Positions 1 through 7,575 of a stretch of DNA of 64,000 nucleotides are shown here, one piece after another. The position numbers and the translations under genes were made by a program. The notes under the pieces are model-generated. The model had not been told where the DNA came from, made no database searches, and worked only from the letters and a program-made list of their open reading frames with translations. How positions within the stretch are numbered: position 1 is the first letter of the stretch; every line of letters starts with the position of its first letter. Origin of the DNA: Kribbella sp. CA-293567 (lineage in GTDB: Bacteria > Actinomycetota > Actinomycetes > Propionibacteriales > Kribbellaceae); NCBI RefSeq assembly GCF_027627575.1, contig NZ_CP114065.1, positions 3,968,001 through 4,032,000 of the forward strand, written 5' to 3'.

Positions 1-192
1 GTTCCAGTTCAGCAGCGAGATGACCCCGGCCGCGACCACCGGGCCGGCGGTGAAGACGAGGAAGCCGATCAGGCTGGGCAGGATGAACAGCCAGGCGGCG
101 AGCGTCTCCTTGCTGCGCCAGCGCGGGGTCGGACCGGACCTGGTGGGCGCCGGCCGGACCGGAGTACGGGCGGGAAGGGTTTCGACGGCCAT
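1..192 (-). CDS. Sugar ABC transporter permease, MalF type (N-terminal part only)
   Basis: Inner-membrane permease subunit of a carbohydrate ABC importer, cut by the left edge so that only the first 64 residues are visible. The start is ATG at 192; the first ~30 residues are a Pro/Arg-rich cytoplasmic tail, followed by a hydrophobic segment (LAAWLFILPSLIGFLVF) typical of the first helix of MalF-like permeases. It begins five bases after the stop of the solute-binding protein gene, so it is the fourth gene of the minus-strand operon starting at 3650. The family call rests on the N-terminal helix and the context, because the EAA loop lies outside the window. Confidence 0.85.
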   Translation of the reverse strand, partial: MAVETLPARTPVRPAPTRSGPTPRWRSKETLAAWLFILPSLIGFLVFTAGPVVAAGVISLLNWN

Positions 193-197
193 CCGGA

Positions 198-1514
198 TCA
201 CCCCTTCCTGGCTTCGGCCTGGCGGACGTTGTCCTGGTGCTGCTTCATCAGTACGTCGAGACGCGGCGTCAGCCCGTCGAGCGTCTCCGGTACCGCGACC
301 TGCCCGAGGAACGTCCGCGGCAGGTCCTGACCGAGCAACTGCCTGACCTGGTTCCAGTTCGTCGTCACGTCGTACGGGTGCCCGCCCGCGACCTTCCCGG
401 CGAGGATGTCCTGCACCACGCCGAGGTTGTCCGGCGGCGGCTTGAACGCGCTCCCCGCCGAACGACGAGCCGGGTTGTTGCGGCCCGCCTTCGCGTAGAT
501 GTCGAGCGCACCGGCACTGGTCAGCGTCTTGAGCAGCCGCCAGGCCAGGTCCAGCTTCTCGCCCTTGACCCCGGCCGGGATCGCGAACGACGAGCCGGAC
601 ACCCGCGGCGTACTGCCGGCCGCACCGGCCGGGAACGGGATCACGTCCCAGTCGAACTTCGCCTTCCGGACGTTCACCACCTGCCACGGCCCGTTCTGCA
701 TGAACGCCACGTTGCCCTCCATGAAGTTGGACAACGAACTCTCGGTCACCAGGTTGCGGATCGGCGGCGTCACCTTGTCCCTGACGAACAGGTCGATCAC
801 GAACTGGATCGCGCTCTCCGCCTCCGGCGCGTTCAGGATGCTCCGGCTGCCGTCCTGGCTCATCACGTTGCCGCCGGCGCAGTAGATCCACGAGACAAGA
901 TCGTCGATCGCCGGCGCACAGGTGAACCCGTACTGGTCCGGCGGCCTGGTCAGCTCCTTCGCGAGATCGCGGAAGGTCTCCCAGGACATCGGCTCGGTCG
1001 GCGACGGCGCCGCGATCCCGGCCTTCGCCAGCAGGGTCTTGTTGTAGTAGAGGACGGTCGGCGCGACGTCGAAACCGATCGCGTAGGTGCGGCCGTTGAA
1101 GGTGGAGATCTTCTGGATCGCCGGATAGAAGTCGGCCGGGTCGAAGTCGGGGTCGGCGGCGATCAGGTCGTCCAGCGGCCGGTGCGCGCCGCGGGCGGCG
1201 TACGTCGGGATCAGGGTGCCGTTCAGCGCGGTCACCAGGCCGGCCGTTCCGCTCACCAGCTGGAGGTCGAGCTTGGTCGGGTAGCCGCCGGAGGGGGTGA
1301 GGGTCGGGATCGACTCGACCTGCAGTTGGCGTTCGACGTAGTTGCTGAAGTCGCTCCAGACCTTGCGTTCGGCGGGACTGCTCGACCACATCGCCCAGGT
1401 GGCGGCACCTGAGGGAGTCGACGAGCAGGCGGACAGGAGTCCGGTGGAGGCCGCGGCGGCACCGGCCAGGCCGGTGTACTTGAGGAAGCCGCGGCGGGAC
1501 AGCTCAGGGGACAT
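198..1514 (-). CDS. Extracellular sugar-binding lipoprotein of an ABC importer (family 1)
   Basis: Periplasmic-type solute-binding protein, 438 residues, expected to be anchored to the outer face of the membrane and to deliver a sugar or acid sugar to the permease encoded next. The N-terminus carries a twin-arginine motif (SRRGFLKYTG), a hydrophobic stretch and a lipobox LSAC near residue 30, so export by Tat followed by lipidation is likely. The body has features of SBP_bac_1 proteins (YYNKTLLAKAG, GNVAFMQNGPW). The ATG has a GAGGAG ribosome site six bases upstream. The enzymes encoded just upstream suggest an acid-sugar or sugar-lactone ligand; the ligand itself cannot be read from sequence. 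Confidence 0.92.
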   Translation of the reverse strand: MSPELSRRGFLKYTGLAGAAAASTGLLSACSSTPSGAATWAMWSSSPAERKVWSDFSNYVERQLQVESIPTLTPSGGYPTKLDLQLVSGTAGLVTALNGTLIPTYAARGAHRPLDDLIAADPDFDPADFYPAIQKISTFNGRTYAIGFDVAPTVLYYNKTLLAKAGIAAPSPTEPMSWETFRDLAKELTRPPDQYGFTCAPAIDDLVSWIYCAGGNVMSQDGSRSILNAPEAESAIQFVIDLFVRDKVTPPIRNLVTESSLSNFMEGNVAFMQNGPWQVVNVRKAKFDWDVIPFPAGAAGSTPRVSGSSFAIPAGVKGEKLDLAWRLLKTLTSAGALDIYAKAGRNNPARRSAGSAFKPPPDNLGVVQDILAGKVAGGHPYDVTTNWNQVRQLLGQDLPRTFLGQVAVPETLDGLTPRLDVLMKQHQDNVRQAEARKG

Positions 1515-1524
1515 GGTCGACTCC

Positions 1525-2667
1525 TCAGGAGAAGAGCAAGGTGATCGACTCGGCGCGGATGCGCTCCTCGTCGACCTGGACGCCCAGACCGGGCGCGGTG
1601 GGGACCGTCGCGACGGCCTTGGTGATGGTCAGTCCCTCGACGTACAGGTCGGACAGCAGCTCGGGTCCGTTCAGCTCGGCCGGCAGCGCCAGCTCGAGCT
1701 GACTGAACAGGTGCAGCGAGGCCGCGAACCCGATCCCGCAGTCGGTCAGCCCGCTGGCCAGGAGCTCCACCCCGGACGCGAGGGCGACCTGAGCGGTCTT
1801 CAGCGCGTTGCGCAGACCACCGGACTTGCAGATCTTCACCACCACCAGATCGGCGGCGTCGAGCCGGATCGCCCGGGCCAGGTCCTGCGCGGTGAAACTG
1901 CCCTCGTCGATCGCGATCGGCAGGTCGATCAACTCGCGCAGCCGGTGCATCGCGAGCGTGTCGGTACTCGGTACCGGTTGCTCGACGCAATGGATCGTGC
2001 GGACCTCAGCGGTCCGGTCGAGCAGCTGCTTGAGCGCGCTCGGCCGGTACGACTGGTTCGCGTCCAGCCACAGCGGCTTGCTTCCGGCCACCTCCGCGAC
2101 CGCCTCGATCGCGGCCGCGTCGGAGTCCGGATCACCCCCGATCTTCACCTTGTACGCCGCATAGTCCGACGACTGCCGCGCGTGCTCGCGGACCACCTCC
2201 GGAGCACCGACCCCGATCGCCGAACAGAGCGCGATCTCGTCGTGCACCTTGCCGCCGAGCAGCGCGTGCACCGGTACGCCGGCCAGCTTGCCCGCCGCGT
2301 CGTGCATCGCCAGATCGACCGCCGCGCGAGCGAACGGGAATCCGTTCGACACCGACGGGCTCAGCCGCTTCGTCACCCGCTGGTGGAACAGCTCGACCTC
2401 GAACGGAGTCAGCTCCAGCAGGATCGGCTCGAGATGCCGCTTGATCACGACGGCGATCGTCTCGGCGGTCTCGTAGCTCCAGCTGGGGAGCGCTCTCTGT
2501 TCACCCCAGCCGACCACGCCGTCCTCGGTGGTCAGCTTCACGAACACCACGGCCGCCGCCTGGTCCGGTGTCTGGTCGGGGGAGCCGACCGCGCCGCTGC
2601 CGAGCACGAACTGCCGCGCGAACGGCACCGCGACCGGGAAGACCTCGACCGACCTGATCCTGCTCAT
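1525..2667 (-). CDS. Mandelate racemase/muconate lactonizing enzyme family protein
   Basis: Enolase-superfamily enzyme, 380 residues. The N-terminal capping domain covers about residues 1-130 and a (beta/alpha)7-beta barrel follows. The barrel shows YKVKIG (first KxK acid/base), metal ligands in LDANQSY, VEQPV and IDEGS, and VVVKICK with a Lys at the opposite side of the barrel, which is the muconate-lactonizing/epimerase arrangement rather than the mandelate racemase His-Asp dyad. The ATG at 2667 overlaps the TGA of the upstream dehydrogenase gene by four bases (ATGA), indicating translational coupling. I infer a dehydration, epimerisation or cycloisomerisation step on a sugar acid imported by the neighbouring transporter; the substrate is unknown. 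Confidence 0.88.
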   Translation of the reverse strand: MSRIRSVEVFPVAVPFARQFVLGSGAVGSPDQTPDQAAAVVFVKLTTEDGVVGWGEQRALPSWSYETAETIAVVIKRHLEPILLELTPFEVELFHQRVTKRLSPSVSNGFPFARAAVDLAMHDAAGKLAGVPVHALLGGKVHDEIALCSAIGVGAPEVVREHARQSSDYAAYKVKIGGDPDSDAAAIEAVAEVAGSKPLWLDANQSYRPSALKQLLDRTAEVRTIHCVEQPVPSTDTLAMHRLRELIDLPIAIDEGSFTAQDLARAIRLDAADLVVVKICKSGGLRNALKTAQVALASGVELLASGLTDCGIGFAASLHLFSQLELALPAELNGPELLSDLYVEGLTITKAVATVPTAPGLGVQVDEERIRAESITLLFS

Positions 2668-3650
2668 GCCGCGATCGCCCAGACGGCGGGATCCACGAAG
2701 CTCGGACCGCGTACGCCGTCGTCGAGCCACTTCAGGACGTCCTCCAGGACGTAGCCCGCGAGCGCGAGGTGACCCTCGACCGTGTCGCCCGCGATGTGCG
2801 GTGTCAGCAACAGGTTCGGCGCGGCCAGGACGTCCGGACCGAACTTCGGCGGCTCCGGGTCGTAGACGTCGAGCGCCGCGAACAAGCGGCCGTCCAGGCA
2901 GTGCTCCAGCAGCGCCGGCTGGTCGACGGCCGGACCGCGAGACGAGTTGACCAGGATCGTGTGGTCCGGCAGTTGCTCGATCAGCTTGCGGGTGACCAGT
3001 CCGCGGGTCTCCGGCACGTCAGGAACGTGGATCGACACGAACTTCGCCTGCAGCGCCTCTTCCAGCTCCACCGTCCGGACGCCGAGCTGCCCCGCCCGCT
3101 CGGCAGTCAGGTAGGGGTCGTAGACCACGATGTCGCAGCCGAACGGCTTGAGCAGCGTGATCAGCGCCCGGGCGGTCGAGCTGGCCCCGAGGATGCCGAC
3201 CCGCTGACCGGCCAACTCGCCGCCGCGCAGCTGTGGTTGCTTCCAGCCGCCCGCGCGCAGCGCCTGATCGAACTGGGGGAGCCGGCGGGCCAAGGTGAGC
3301 ATCGACGCCAGGCAGTACTCGCCGACCGACCAGGCGATCCGCGTTCCGGCGGAGAACACGGCGACGCCCTGGTCCAGGATGGTGGGATCGATCAGCTTCT
3401 TGACCGTGCCGGCCGCGTGCGCCACCACCTTCGGGCCGTTGCCGTCCGCCCACAGCGCCTTGTCCAGGGGCGGCGTACCCCAGCTGGTCAGCAGTACGTC
3501 GCTGCCGGACGCGAGGTCGGCGACCACCTCGGGGTTGAGGTCGGCGCCCGCCCAGGTCACCTCGAACCGCTCGGCCAGCAGCGCGCGCGTCTGCGGGCTG
3601 CAGACGTCGTCGGCTCGTTCCGGTGTCATCACCACGGCTAGTTTGGACAA
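2664..3650 (-). CDS. D-2-hydroxyacid dehydrogenase (NAD-dependent)
   Basis: First gene of the minus-strand operon, 328 residues, the usual length for the family. It interconverts 2-keto and 2-hydroxy acids with NAD(P)H in the cytoplasm. The dinucleotide-binding segment VGILGASSTARALITLL is a degenerate GxGxxG fold with a small-residue substitution in the third glycine region. The catalytic residues are visible: Arg in VNSSRGPAVD, Glu in DVYDPEPP and His in LTPHIAGDT. The start is a TTG with GAGGAG seven bases upstream; the next ATG (residue 8) would lose the first beta strand. It is divergent from a LysR regulator, which is the probable controller of the operon. Confidence 0.88.
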   Translation of the reverse strand: MSKLAVVMTPERADDVCSPQTRALLAERFEVTWAGADLNPEVVADLASGSDVLLTSWGTPPLDKALWADGNGPKVVAHAAGTVKKLIDPTILDQGVAVFSAGTRIAWSVGEYCLASMLTLARRLPQFDQALRAGGWKQPQLRGGELAGQRVGILGASSTARALITLLKPFGCDIVVYDPYLTAERAGQLGVRTVELEEALQAKFVSIHVPDVPETRGLVTRKLIEQLPDHTILVNSSRGPAVDQPALLEHCLDGRLFAALDVYDPEPPKFGPDVLAAPNLLLTPHIAGDTVEGHLALAGYVLEDVLKWLDDGVRGPSFVDPAVWAIAA

Positions 3651-3683
3651 GCTGACTCCTCAGGTCGGATCTTGGTATGCCCG

Positions 3684-3701
3684 ACGGTAAGGGTTTTCCG
3701 T
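3684..3701. promoter_or_regulatory. Candidate LysR operator between divergent genes
   Basis: An imperfect dyad (ACGGTAA then TTTTCCGT, three bases apart) sits in the 102-bp gap between the divergent dehydrogenase and LysR genes. LysR proteins usually bind dyads in such shared promoters. The repeat is short and imperfect, so this is only a candidate. Confidence 0.3.
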
Positions 3702-3752
3702 TATGCTCGTCCAAGCCCATTTCCGCATCGACCGATACCGTGAGGGCATCGA

Positions 3753-4643
3753 ATGGATCTGTCGCTCCAGCAGTTGCGTGGCTTCGTCGCGGTCGCCGAA
3801 GAGCAGCACTTCGGCCGCGCCGCCCAGCGCCTGAACCTGACCCAGCCGCCGCTGACCCGGCAGATCCAGGGGCTGGAGCGCTCTCTGGGCGTCTCCCTGT
3901 TCGACCGGACCGGCAGGGGAGTGCGGCTCACCGCCGCCGGCGACGTCTTCCTCGAGCACACCCGGCGAGTGCTGGCGCTGCTCGACGTCGCGCCCGAAGC
4001 GACGCGGCGGGCGGCCGATGGGCAGACCGGCACCCTGCGGATCGCGTTCACCGCGATCGGGGCGTACGCCGTACTGGCGGACTTCCTGACGATGGTCGGC
4101 AAACGGACCCCGGCGGTCACCTCGGAGCTGACCGAACTGGTGAGTCCCGACCAGTTCGAGGCGCTGGCCAACCTGGAGATCGATCTCGGGCTGGTCCGGC
4201 CGCCGATCCCCGAGCAGTTCGACTCGGTGCTGGTGCACTCCGAGGACCTGGTGCTCGCCGTACCGGACGACCACAAGCTCGCCTCGGGTGAGGGAGCGGT
4301 CTCTCTGGCGGACGTGACCGACGACTACATCGGCTACAGCCCGGAGGGGTCGCAGTACCTGCACGACATCTGCGCGGCGATGATCGGCATGAACCGGTAC
4401 GCCGTCAGCCAGCTCGCCTCCCAGGTCCCGACGATGCTCGCGCTGGTTCGGGCCGGGCTCGGCTGCGCTCTGGTGCCGCGCTCGATCATGGCGATGGGCG
4501 TGCAGGGAGTCCGCTACCGCGAACTCGACGCGGCAGACGCTCACTCGGTGACGCTGCACGCGGCTTGGAGCCCGGACAGCCCGAACCCCGCTCTCCAGCG
4601 GCTGGCCGAGTCGTTGAAGGCCGATCCGCACCTCGACGCTTGA
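3753..4643 (+). CDS. LysR family transcriptional regulator
   Basis: Cytoplasmic DNA-binding regulator, 296 residues, full length for the family. The N-terminal winged helix-turn-helix spans about residues 1-60 (QQLRGFVAVAEEQHFGRAAQ, then LTQPPLTRQIQGLERSLG) and is followed by a periplasmic-binding-protein-like effector domain to the C-terminus. The gene is divergent from the dehydrogenase/enolase/ABC operon with a 102-bp shared promoter region, the classical LysR arrangement, so I infer that it controls that operon in response to a pathway metabolite. Nothing appears truncated. Confidence 0.93.
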   Translation: MDLSLQQLRGFVAVAEEQHFGRAAQRLNLTQPPLTRQIQGLERSLGVSLFDRTGRGVRLTAAGDVFLEHTRRVLALLDVAPEATRRAADGQTGTLRIAFTAIGAYAVLADFLTMVGKRTPAVTSELTELVSPDQFEALANLEIDLGLVRPPIPEQFDSVLVHSEDLVLAVPDDHKLASGEGAVSLADVTDDYIGYSPEGSQYLHDICAAMIGMNRYAVSQLASQVPTMLALVRAGLGCALVPRSIMAMGVQGVRYRELDAADAHSVTLHAAWSPDSPNPALQRLAESLKADPHLDA

Positions 4644-4677
4644 CCTAGAGTCGGCTCTAGCTCCTAGGGTCGAGTCA
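4639..4677 (+). promoter_or_regulatory. MerR-type promoter with dyad in a 19-bp spacer, leaderless start
   Basis: A -35 box TTGACC (4640-4645) and a -10 box TAGGGT (4665-4670) are separated by 19 bp, longer than the normal 17. The spacer contains the dyad CTAGAG/TCGG/CTCTAG (4645-4660). This is the design of promoters activated by MerR-family proteins, and it resembles the AdhR/NmlR-type operator TTGAC-TTAGAG-CTCTAA. The ATG of the dehydrogenase gene lies seven bases after the -10, so the mRNA is probably leaderless. No MerR gene is in the window. Confidence 0.6.
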
Positions 4678-5636
4678 TGAGCACCCCACAGCACAAGATC
4701 GGCTCGGGCTTCGGCCACGGCAGCACGGCGGACGAGGTCCTCGAAGGCCTCGACCTGACCGGCAAACTCGCGCTCGTGACAGGCGGCTACTCGGGACTCG
4801 GGCTGGAGACCACTCGCGCGCTGGTCAAGGCGGGCGCGCGGGTCGTCGTACCGGCACGGCGTCCGCAGGCAGCTCAGGAAGCGCTCTCCGGCCTGGCCGG
4901 TGTCGAGGTCGGTGAACTGGACCTCGCCGACCTGGCGAGCGTGCACGCTTTCGCGGACGAGTTCCTGGCCACCGGCCGATCGATCGACCTGCAGATCAAC
5001 AACGCCGCCGTGATGGCCTGCCCGGAGACCCGGGTCGGCCCCGGGTGGGAGGCACAGTTCGCGACGAACCACCTCGGTCATTTCGCTCTGACCAACCGGT
5101 TGTGGCCGGCCCTCGCCGCTGACGGCGGCGCCCGAGTGGTGTCGGTCTCCTCGTCGGGACACCGCAACTCCGACATCCGCTGGGACGACCCGCAGTTCGA
5201 GCAGGGCTACGACAAGTGGGCGGCGTACGGGCAGGCCAAGACCGCCAACTCGCTGTTCGCGGTCCAGCTCGATGCTCTGGGCAAGGATTCCGGCGTGCGC
5301 GCGTTCGCGCTGCACCCGGGCGGCATCCTGACCCCGCTGCAGCGTCACCTCCCTCGCGAGGAGATGGTCGGCTTCGGCTGGATCGACGAAGACGGCAACC
5401 CACTGCAACCGGACGTGTTCAAGAGCCCCGAGGCCGGTGCCGCCACTCAGGTCTGGGCTGCCACCTCGCCGCAGCTCGACGGCCAGGGCGGTGTCTTCTG
5501 CGAGGACTGCGAGATCGCGGAACTGTCCACCGACGACGCCCCCGGCGTCCGCCCGTACGCCGTCGACCCCGCCTCGGCCGCCCGGCTGTGGACGCTGTCC
5601 GCAGAGCTCACCGGAGTGGACGCGTTCAGCAAGTAG
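4677..5636 (+). CDS. Short-chain dehydrogenase/reductase (retinol dehydrogenase-like)
   Basis: NAD(P)-dependent oxidoreductase of 319 residues. It has the Rossmann motif TGGYSGLG near residues 35-42, the NNAAV motif, a catalytic Ser in the SVSSSGH strand and the YGQAK active-site Tyr/Lys pair. The extended C-terminus (about residue 220 onward) is typical of the actinobacterial retinol-dehydrogenase-like branch. The start ATG at 4677 directly follows a MerR-type promoter, which suggests induction by a reactive carbonyl or similar stress signal; this is inference from promoter architecture. The gene is monocistronic or followed by the methyltransferase gene after a 216-bp repeat-rich gap. Confidence 0.9.
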   Translation: MSTPQHKIGSGFGHGSTADEVLEGLDLTGKLALVTGGYSGLGLETTRALVKAGARVVVPARRPQAAQEALSGLAGVEVGELDLADLASVHAFADEFLATGRSIDLQINNAAVMACPETRVGPGWEAQFATNHLGHFALTNRLWPALAADGGARVVSVSSSGHRNSDIRWDDPQFEQGYDKWAAYGQAKTANSLFAVQLDALGKDSGVRAFALHPGGILTPLQRHLPREEMVGFGWIDEDGNPLQPDVFKSPEAGAATQVWAATSPQLDGQGGVFCEDCEIAELSTDDAPGVRPYAVDPASAARLWTLSAELTGVDAFSK

Positions 5637-5698
5637 CCTGATGGCATCACTACTTCAGACCTTCAGCACCCGACTGAGCCGCGTCGTCAACACCACCC

Positions 5699-5824
5699 GG
5701 CCGTTGGCGCGGCCAGTCCGAGCGCGGCCCCCTCGTGCCCGGCCGATGGCGCGGCCAGTCCGAGCGCGGCCCCCACGTATCCGGCCGTTGGCGCGGCCAG
5801 CCTGATCGCGGCCGCCTCGTACCC
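5699..5824 (+). repeat. Three tandem 42-bp repeats (minisatellite)
   Basis: Three consecutive 42-bp units (5699-5740, 5741-5782, 5783-5824), each beginning CGGCCG(T/A)TGGCGCGGCCAG, with a degenerate fourth piece after them. Because 42 is a multiple of three, the array stays open in the frame of the downstream methyltransferase gene, where each unit would read like PAVGAASPSAAPSC. No in-frame ATG, GTG or TTG precedes the GTG at 5853, so the repeats are probably untranslated or an old N-terminal extension. Confidence 0.85.
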
Positions 5825-5852
5825 GGCCCCCTCCTGCCCGGCCGTCGGCGCT

Positions 5853-6608
5853 GTGGTCGGCGCCCTTCGCGCCGCCGGGTGCGTGTTCGCGGAGGACGAA
5901 GCGGCGCTGCTGATCTCCGCAGCCCGCGACGACGCGTCGCTCGACCTGGAGCGCCTGGTCGAGCAACGCGTCGCCGGGTTGCCTCTCGAGCAGGTGATCG
6001 GGTTCGCCGAGTTCTGCGGGTTGCGGATCCTGCTGGATGCCGGCGTGTTCGTGCCGCGGCGGCGTACGGAGCATCTGGTCACCGAGGCGAGAGCGCTCAC
6101 TCGCCCGCACGCCGTGGTCGTCGACCTCTGTTGCGGCTCCGGCGCCCTCGGCGTCGCGGTCGCAGCCCCACAGCCGGTCGACCTGCACGCGGCCGACCTC
6201 GAACCAGCCGCGGTCCGCTGCGCCCGCCGTAACGTCGAACCGCTCGGCGGCCAGGTGCACGAGGGCGACCTGTACTCCGCCCTCCCAGACTCCCTGCGCG
6301 GCCAGATCTCCGTCCTGCTCGCCAACGTCCCCTACGTCCCGACCGACGAAGTCCGCTTCCTGCCGGCCGAAGCCCGCCTGCACGAACCACTCGTCACCCT
6401 CGACGGCGGCACCGACGGCCTGGACATCTTCCGACGCGTCAGCGCCGAAGCCACCCAATGGCTCGCTCCCGGCGGGAGCATGCTCGCCGAAACCAGCGAG
6501 GACCAAGCCTCCACGGCAGCCGCCATCCTCGCGGCAGACGGCCTGACCCCACGAATCAGCACCTCCGCCGACCTCTACGCCACCGTCATCATCGGCACAA
6601 AGGACTAG
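5853..6608 (+). CDS. PrmC-related protein N5-glutamine methyltransferase, putative
   Basis: SAM-dependent methyltransferase of 251 residues related to PrmC/HemK, which methylates the GGQ glutamine of release factors. The SAM site is VVDLCCGSGALG (about residues 88-99). The catalytic motif of true PrmC, NPPY, reads NVPYVPT here, a variant I recall from an actinobacterial PrmC-related subfamily whose substrate is not established. The best start is GTG 5853 (MVGALRAAGCVFAEDEA); no good ribosome site precedes it and the upstream sequence is a 42-bp repeat array open in the same frame, so the N-terminus is uncertain. The GNAT gene follows four bases after the stop. Confidence 0.8.
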   Translation: MVGALRAAGCVFAEDEAALLISAARDDASLDLERLVEQRVAGLPLEQVIGFAEFCGLRILLDAGVFVPRRRTEHLVTEARALTRPHAVVVDLCCGSGALGVAVAAPQPVDLHAADLEPAAVRCARRNVEPLGGQVHEGDLYSALPDSLRGQISVLLANVPYVPTDEVRFLPAEARLHEPLVTLDGGTDGLDIFRRVSAEATQWLAPGGSMLAETSEDQASTAAAILAADGLTPRISTSADLYATVIIGTKD

Positions 6609-6612
6609 CCCC

Positions 6613-7074
6613 GTGGAGATCCGCCCAGCCACCACCGCCGACCTCCCCGGCATCGCGGCCACCAGCGCCGCCTTGTTCGCCGAAGACGCCGGCCAGCGCG
6701 ACCCCTTTCGCAACCAGGCCTGGCCCGCGGCCCACGGCGAGCAGTGGATCGCAGACCTCCACAGCAACCCGGCCGCCCGGATCTTCGTCGCCGCTGATGG
6801 CGCTGAGGTGGTCGGCCACCTGATCGCGATCTACGAACCCCCGTCGGACATGTGGCTGGTTCCTCGGGCGGAACTGGTGAGCATGTTCGTCCGACCTCCT
6901 GTCCGCGGTCGCGGTCTCGGAGGTCAGTTGGTCGACGCGTTCACAATCTGGGCGCGAGCACGTGGCGCGGTCCGCCTCCAGGTCACGGCGTACGCGACGA
7001 ACGAAGCCGCGCAGCGCCTGTATCAGAGCCGGGGCTTCAAACCCGCCTCAGTCGTTCTGGCCAACGACCTCTGA
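6613..7074 (+). CDS. GNAT family N-acetyltransferase
   Basis: Acetyl-CoA-dependent N-acyltransferase of 153 residues. The acetyl-CoA pyrophosphate loop is visible as VRPPVRGRGLGGQLVDAF (motif A, RxxGxG/A), followed by the motif B region NEAAQRLYQSRGF. It starts with GTG four bases after the methyltransferase stop, so the two are probably co-transcribed. Substrate unknown: the family includes enzymes acting on protein N-termini, antibiotics and small amines. Confidence 0.88.
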   Translation: MEIRPATTADLPGIAATSAALFAEDAGQRDPFRNQAWPAAHGEQWIADLHSNPAARIFVAADGAEVVGHLIAIYEPPSDMWLVPRAELVSMFVRPPVRGRGLGGQLVDAFTIWARARGAVRLQVTAYATNEAAQRLYQSRGFKPASVVLANDL

Positions 7075-7123
7075 CGCAGGGCAGCGCCGGCACCAGCACC
7101 TGGCACCGGCACTGCCATGGGGG

Positions 7124-7540
7124 TCAGCGCAAGCTGCTGCAGAGCTTGTTGGATGCGATGATGCTGTACGAGCTGATCTCGTTGTCGGCCCAGGGCGCGC
7201 CGGCGATGTCGAAGGACTTGGACGTGCCGTTCGGCGAGATCCTGAACGAGCGGCCGCCGAAGTTGTCGTGCTCGAAGACGCAGAAGTACGCCCCCGTGCG
7301 GTTCCAGTAGGCCGACGCCGCGTCGCCCATCCCGCGGTTCTCCAGGTCCCGGTCCGAGGTCGGGAAACCGCCGGCCGCGCGGAGCAGCCAGCCGTTTCCG
7401 TTGCTGTCCTCGAACATGCAGAAGTGGCCCGCGGGACAGTCCTTGGTCGCGGCGTTCGCGGGTACGGCGGCGGCAGTCAGCAGCGCGGCGGTGATACCGG
7501 TCGCGGTGAGCGCGGCGGCCAGAAAACGTCGTACGTGCAG
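7124..7540 (-). CDS. Secreted peptidase inhibitor family I36 protein, CTG start proposed
   Basis: Small exported protein with a beta-gamma-crystallin-like fold as in the Streptomyces metalloprotease inhibitor family. Two copies of the motif are visible (FCMFEDSNGNGWLL and FCVFEHDNFGGRSFRI), plus WADNEISSYS near the end and Cys residues expected to pair after export. The first in-frame ATG (7417) falls inside the first motif and would leave no signal peptide. Reading upstream in frame gives a perfect signal peptide (HVRRFLAAALTATGITAA, cleavage after AVPANA) beginning at a CTG at 7540 with GAGGGG seven bases before it. I therefore propose a CTG start giving 138 residues. Confidence 0.75.
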   Translation of the reverse strand: MHVRRFLAAALTATGITAALLTAAAVPANAATKDCPAGHFCMFEDSNGNGWLLRAAGGFPTSDRDLENRGMGDAASAYWNRTGAYFCVFEHDNFGGRSFRISPNGTSKSFDIAGAPWADNEISSYSIIASNKLCSSLR

Positions 7541-7575
7541 GAAGGATCCCCTCGAATGAATCCGGATGCATTTGA

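Noticed and set aside
237..1412. 391-codon open frame on the plus strand
   Set aside because: Antisense shadow of the solute-binding protein gene; Arg/Asp-rich product without family features. Many similar long shadows exist because stop codons are rare at this GC content (for example 1342-2754, 2769-3641, 10878-11435, 41683-42498).
5655..6767. 370-codon minus-strand frame over the PrmC-like gene
   Set aside because: Low-complexity product from the antisense of the methyltransferase gene and the 42-bp repeats; the plus strand holds clear SAM-binding motifs.
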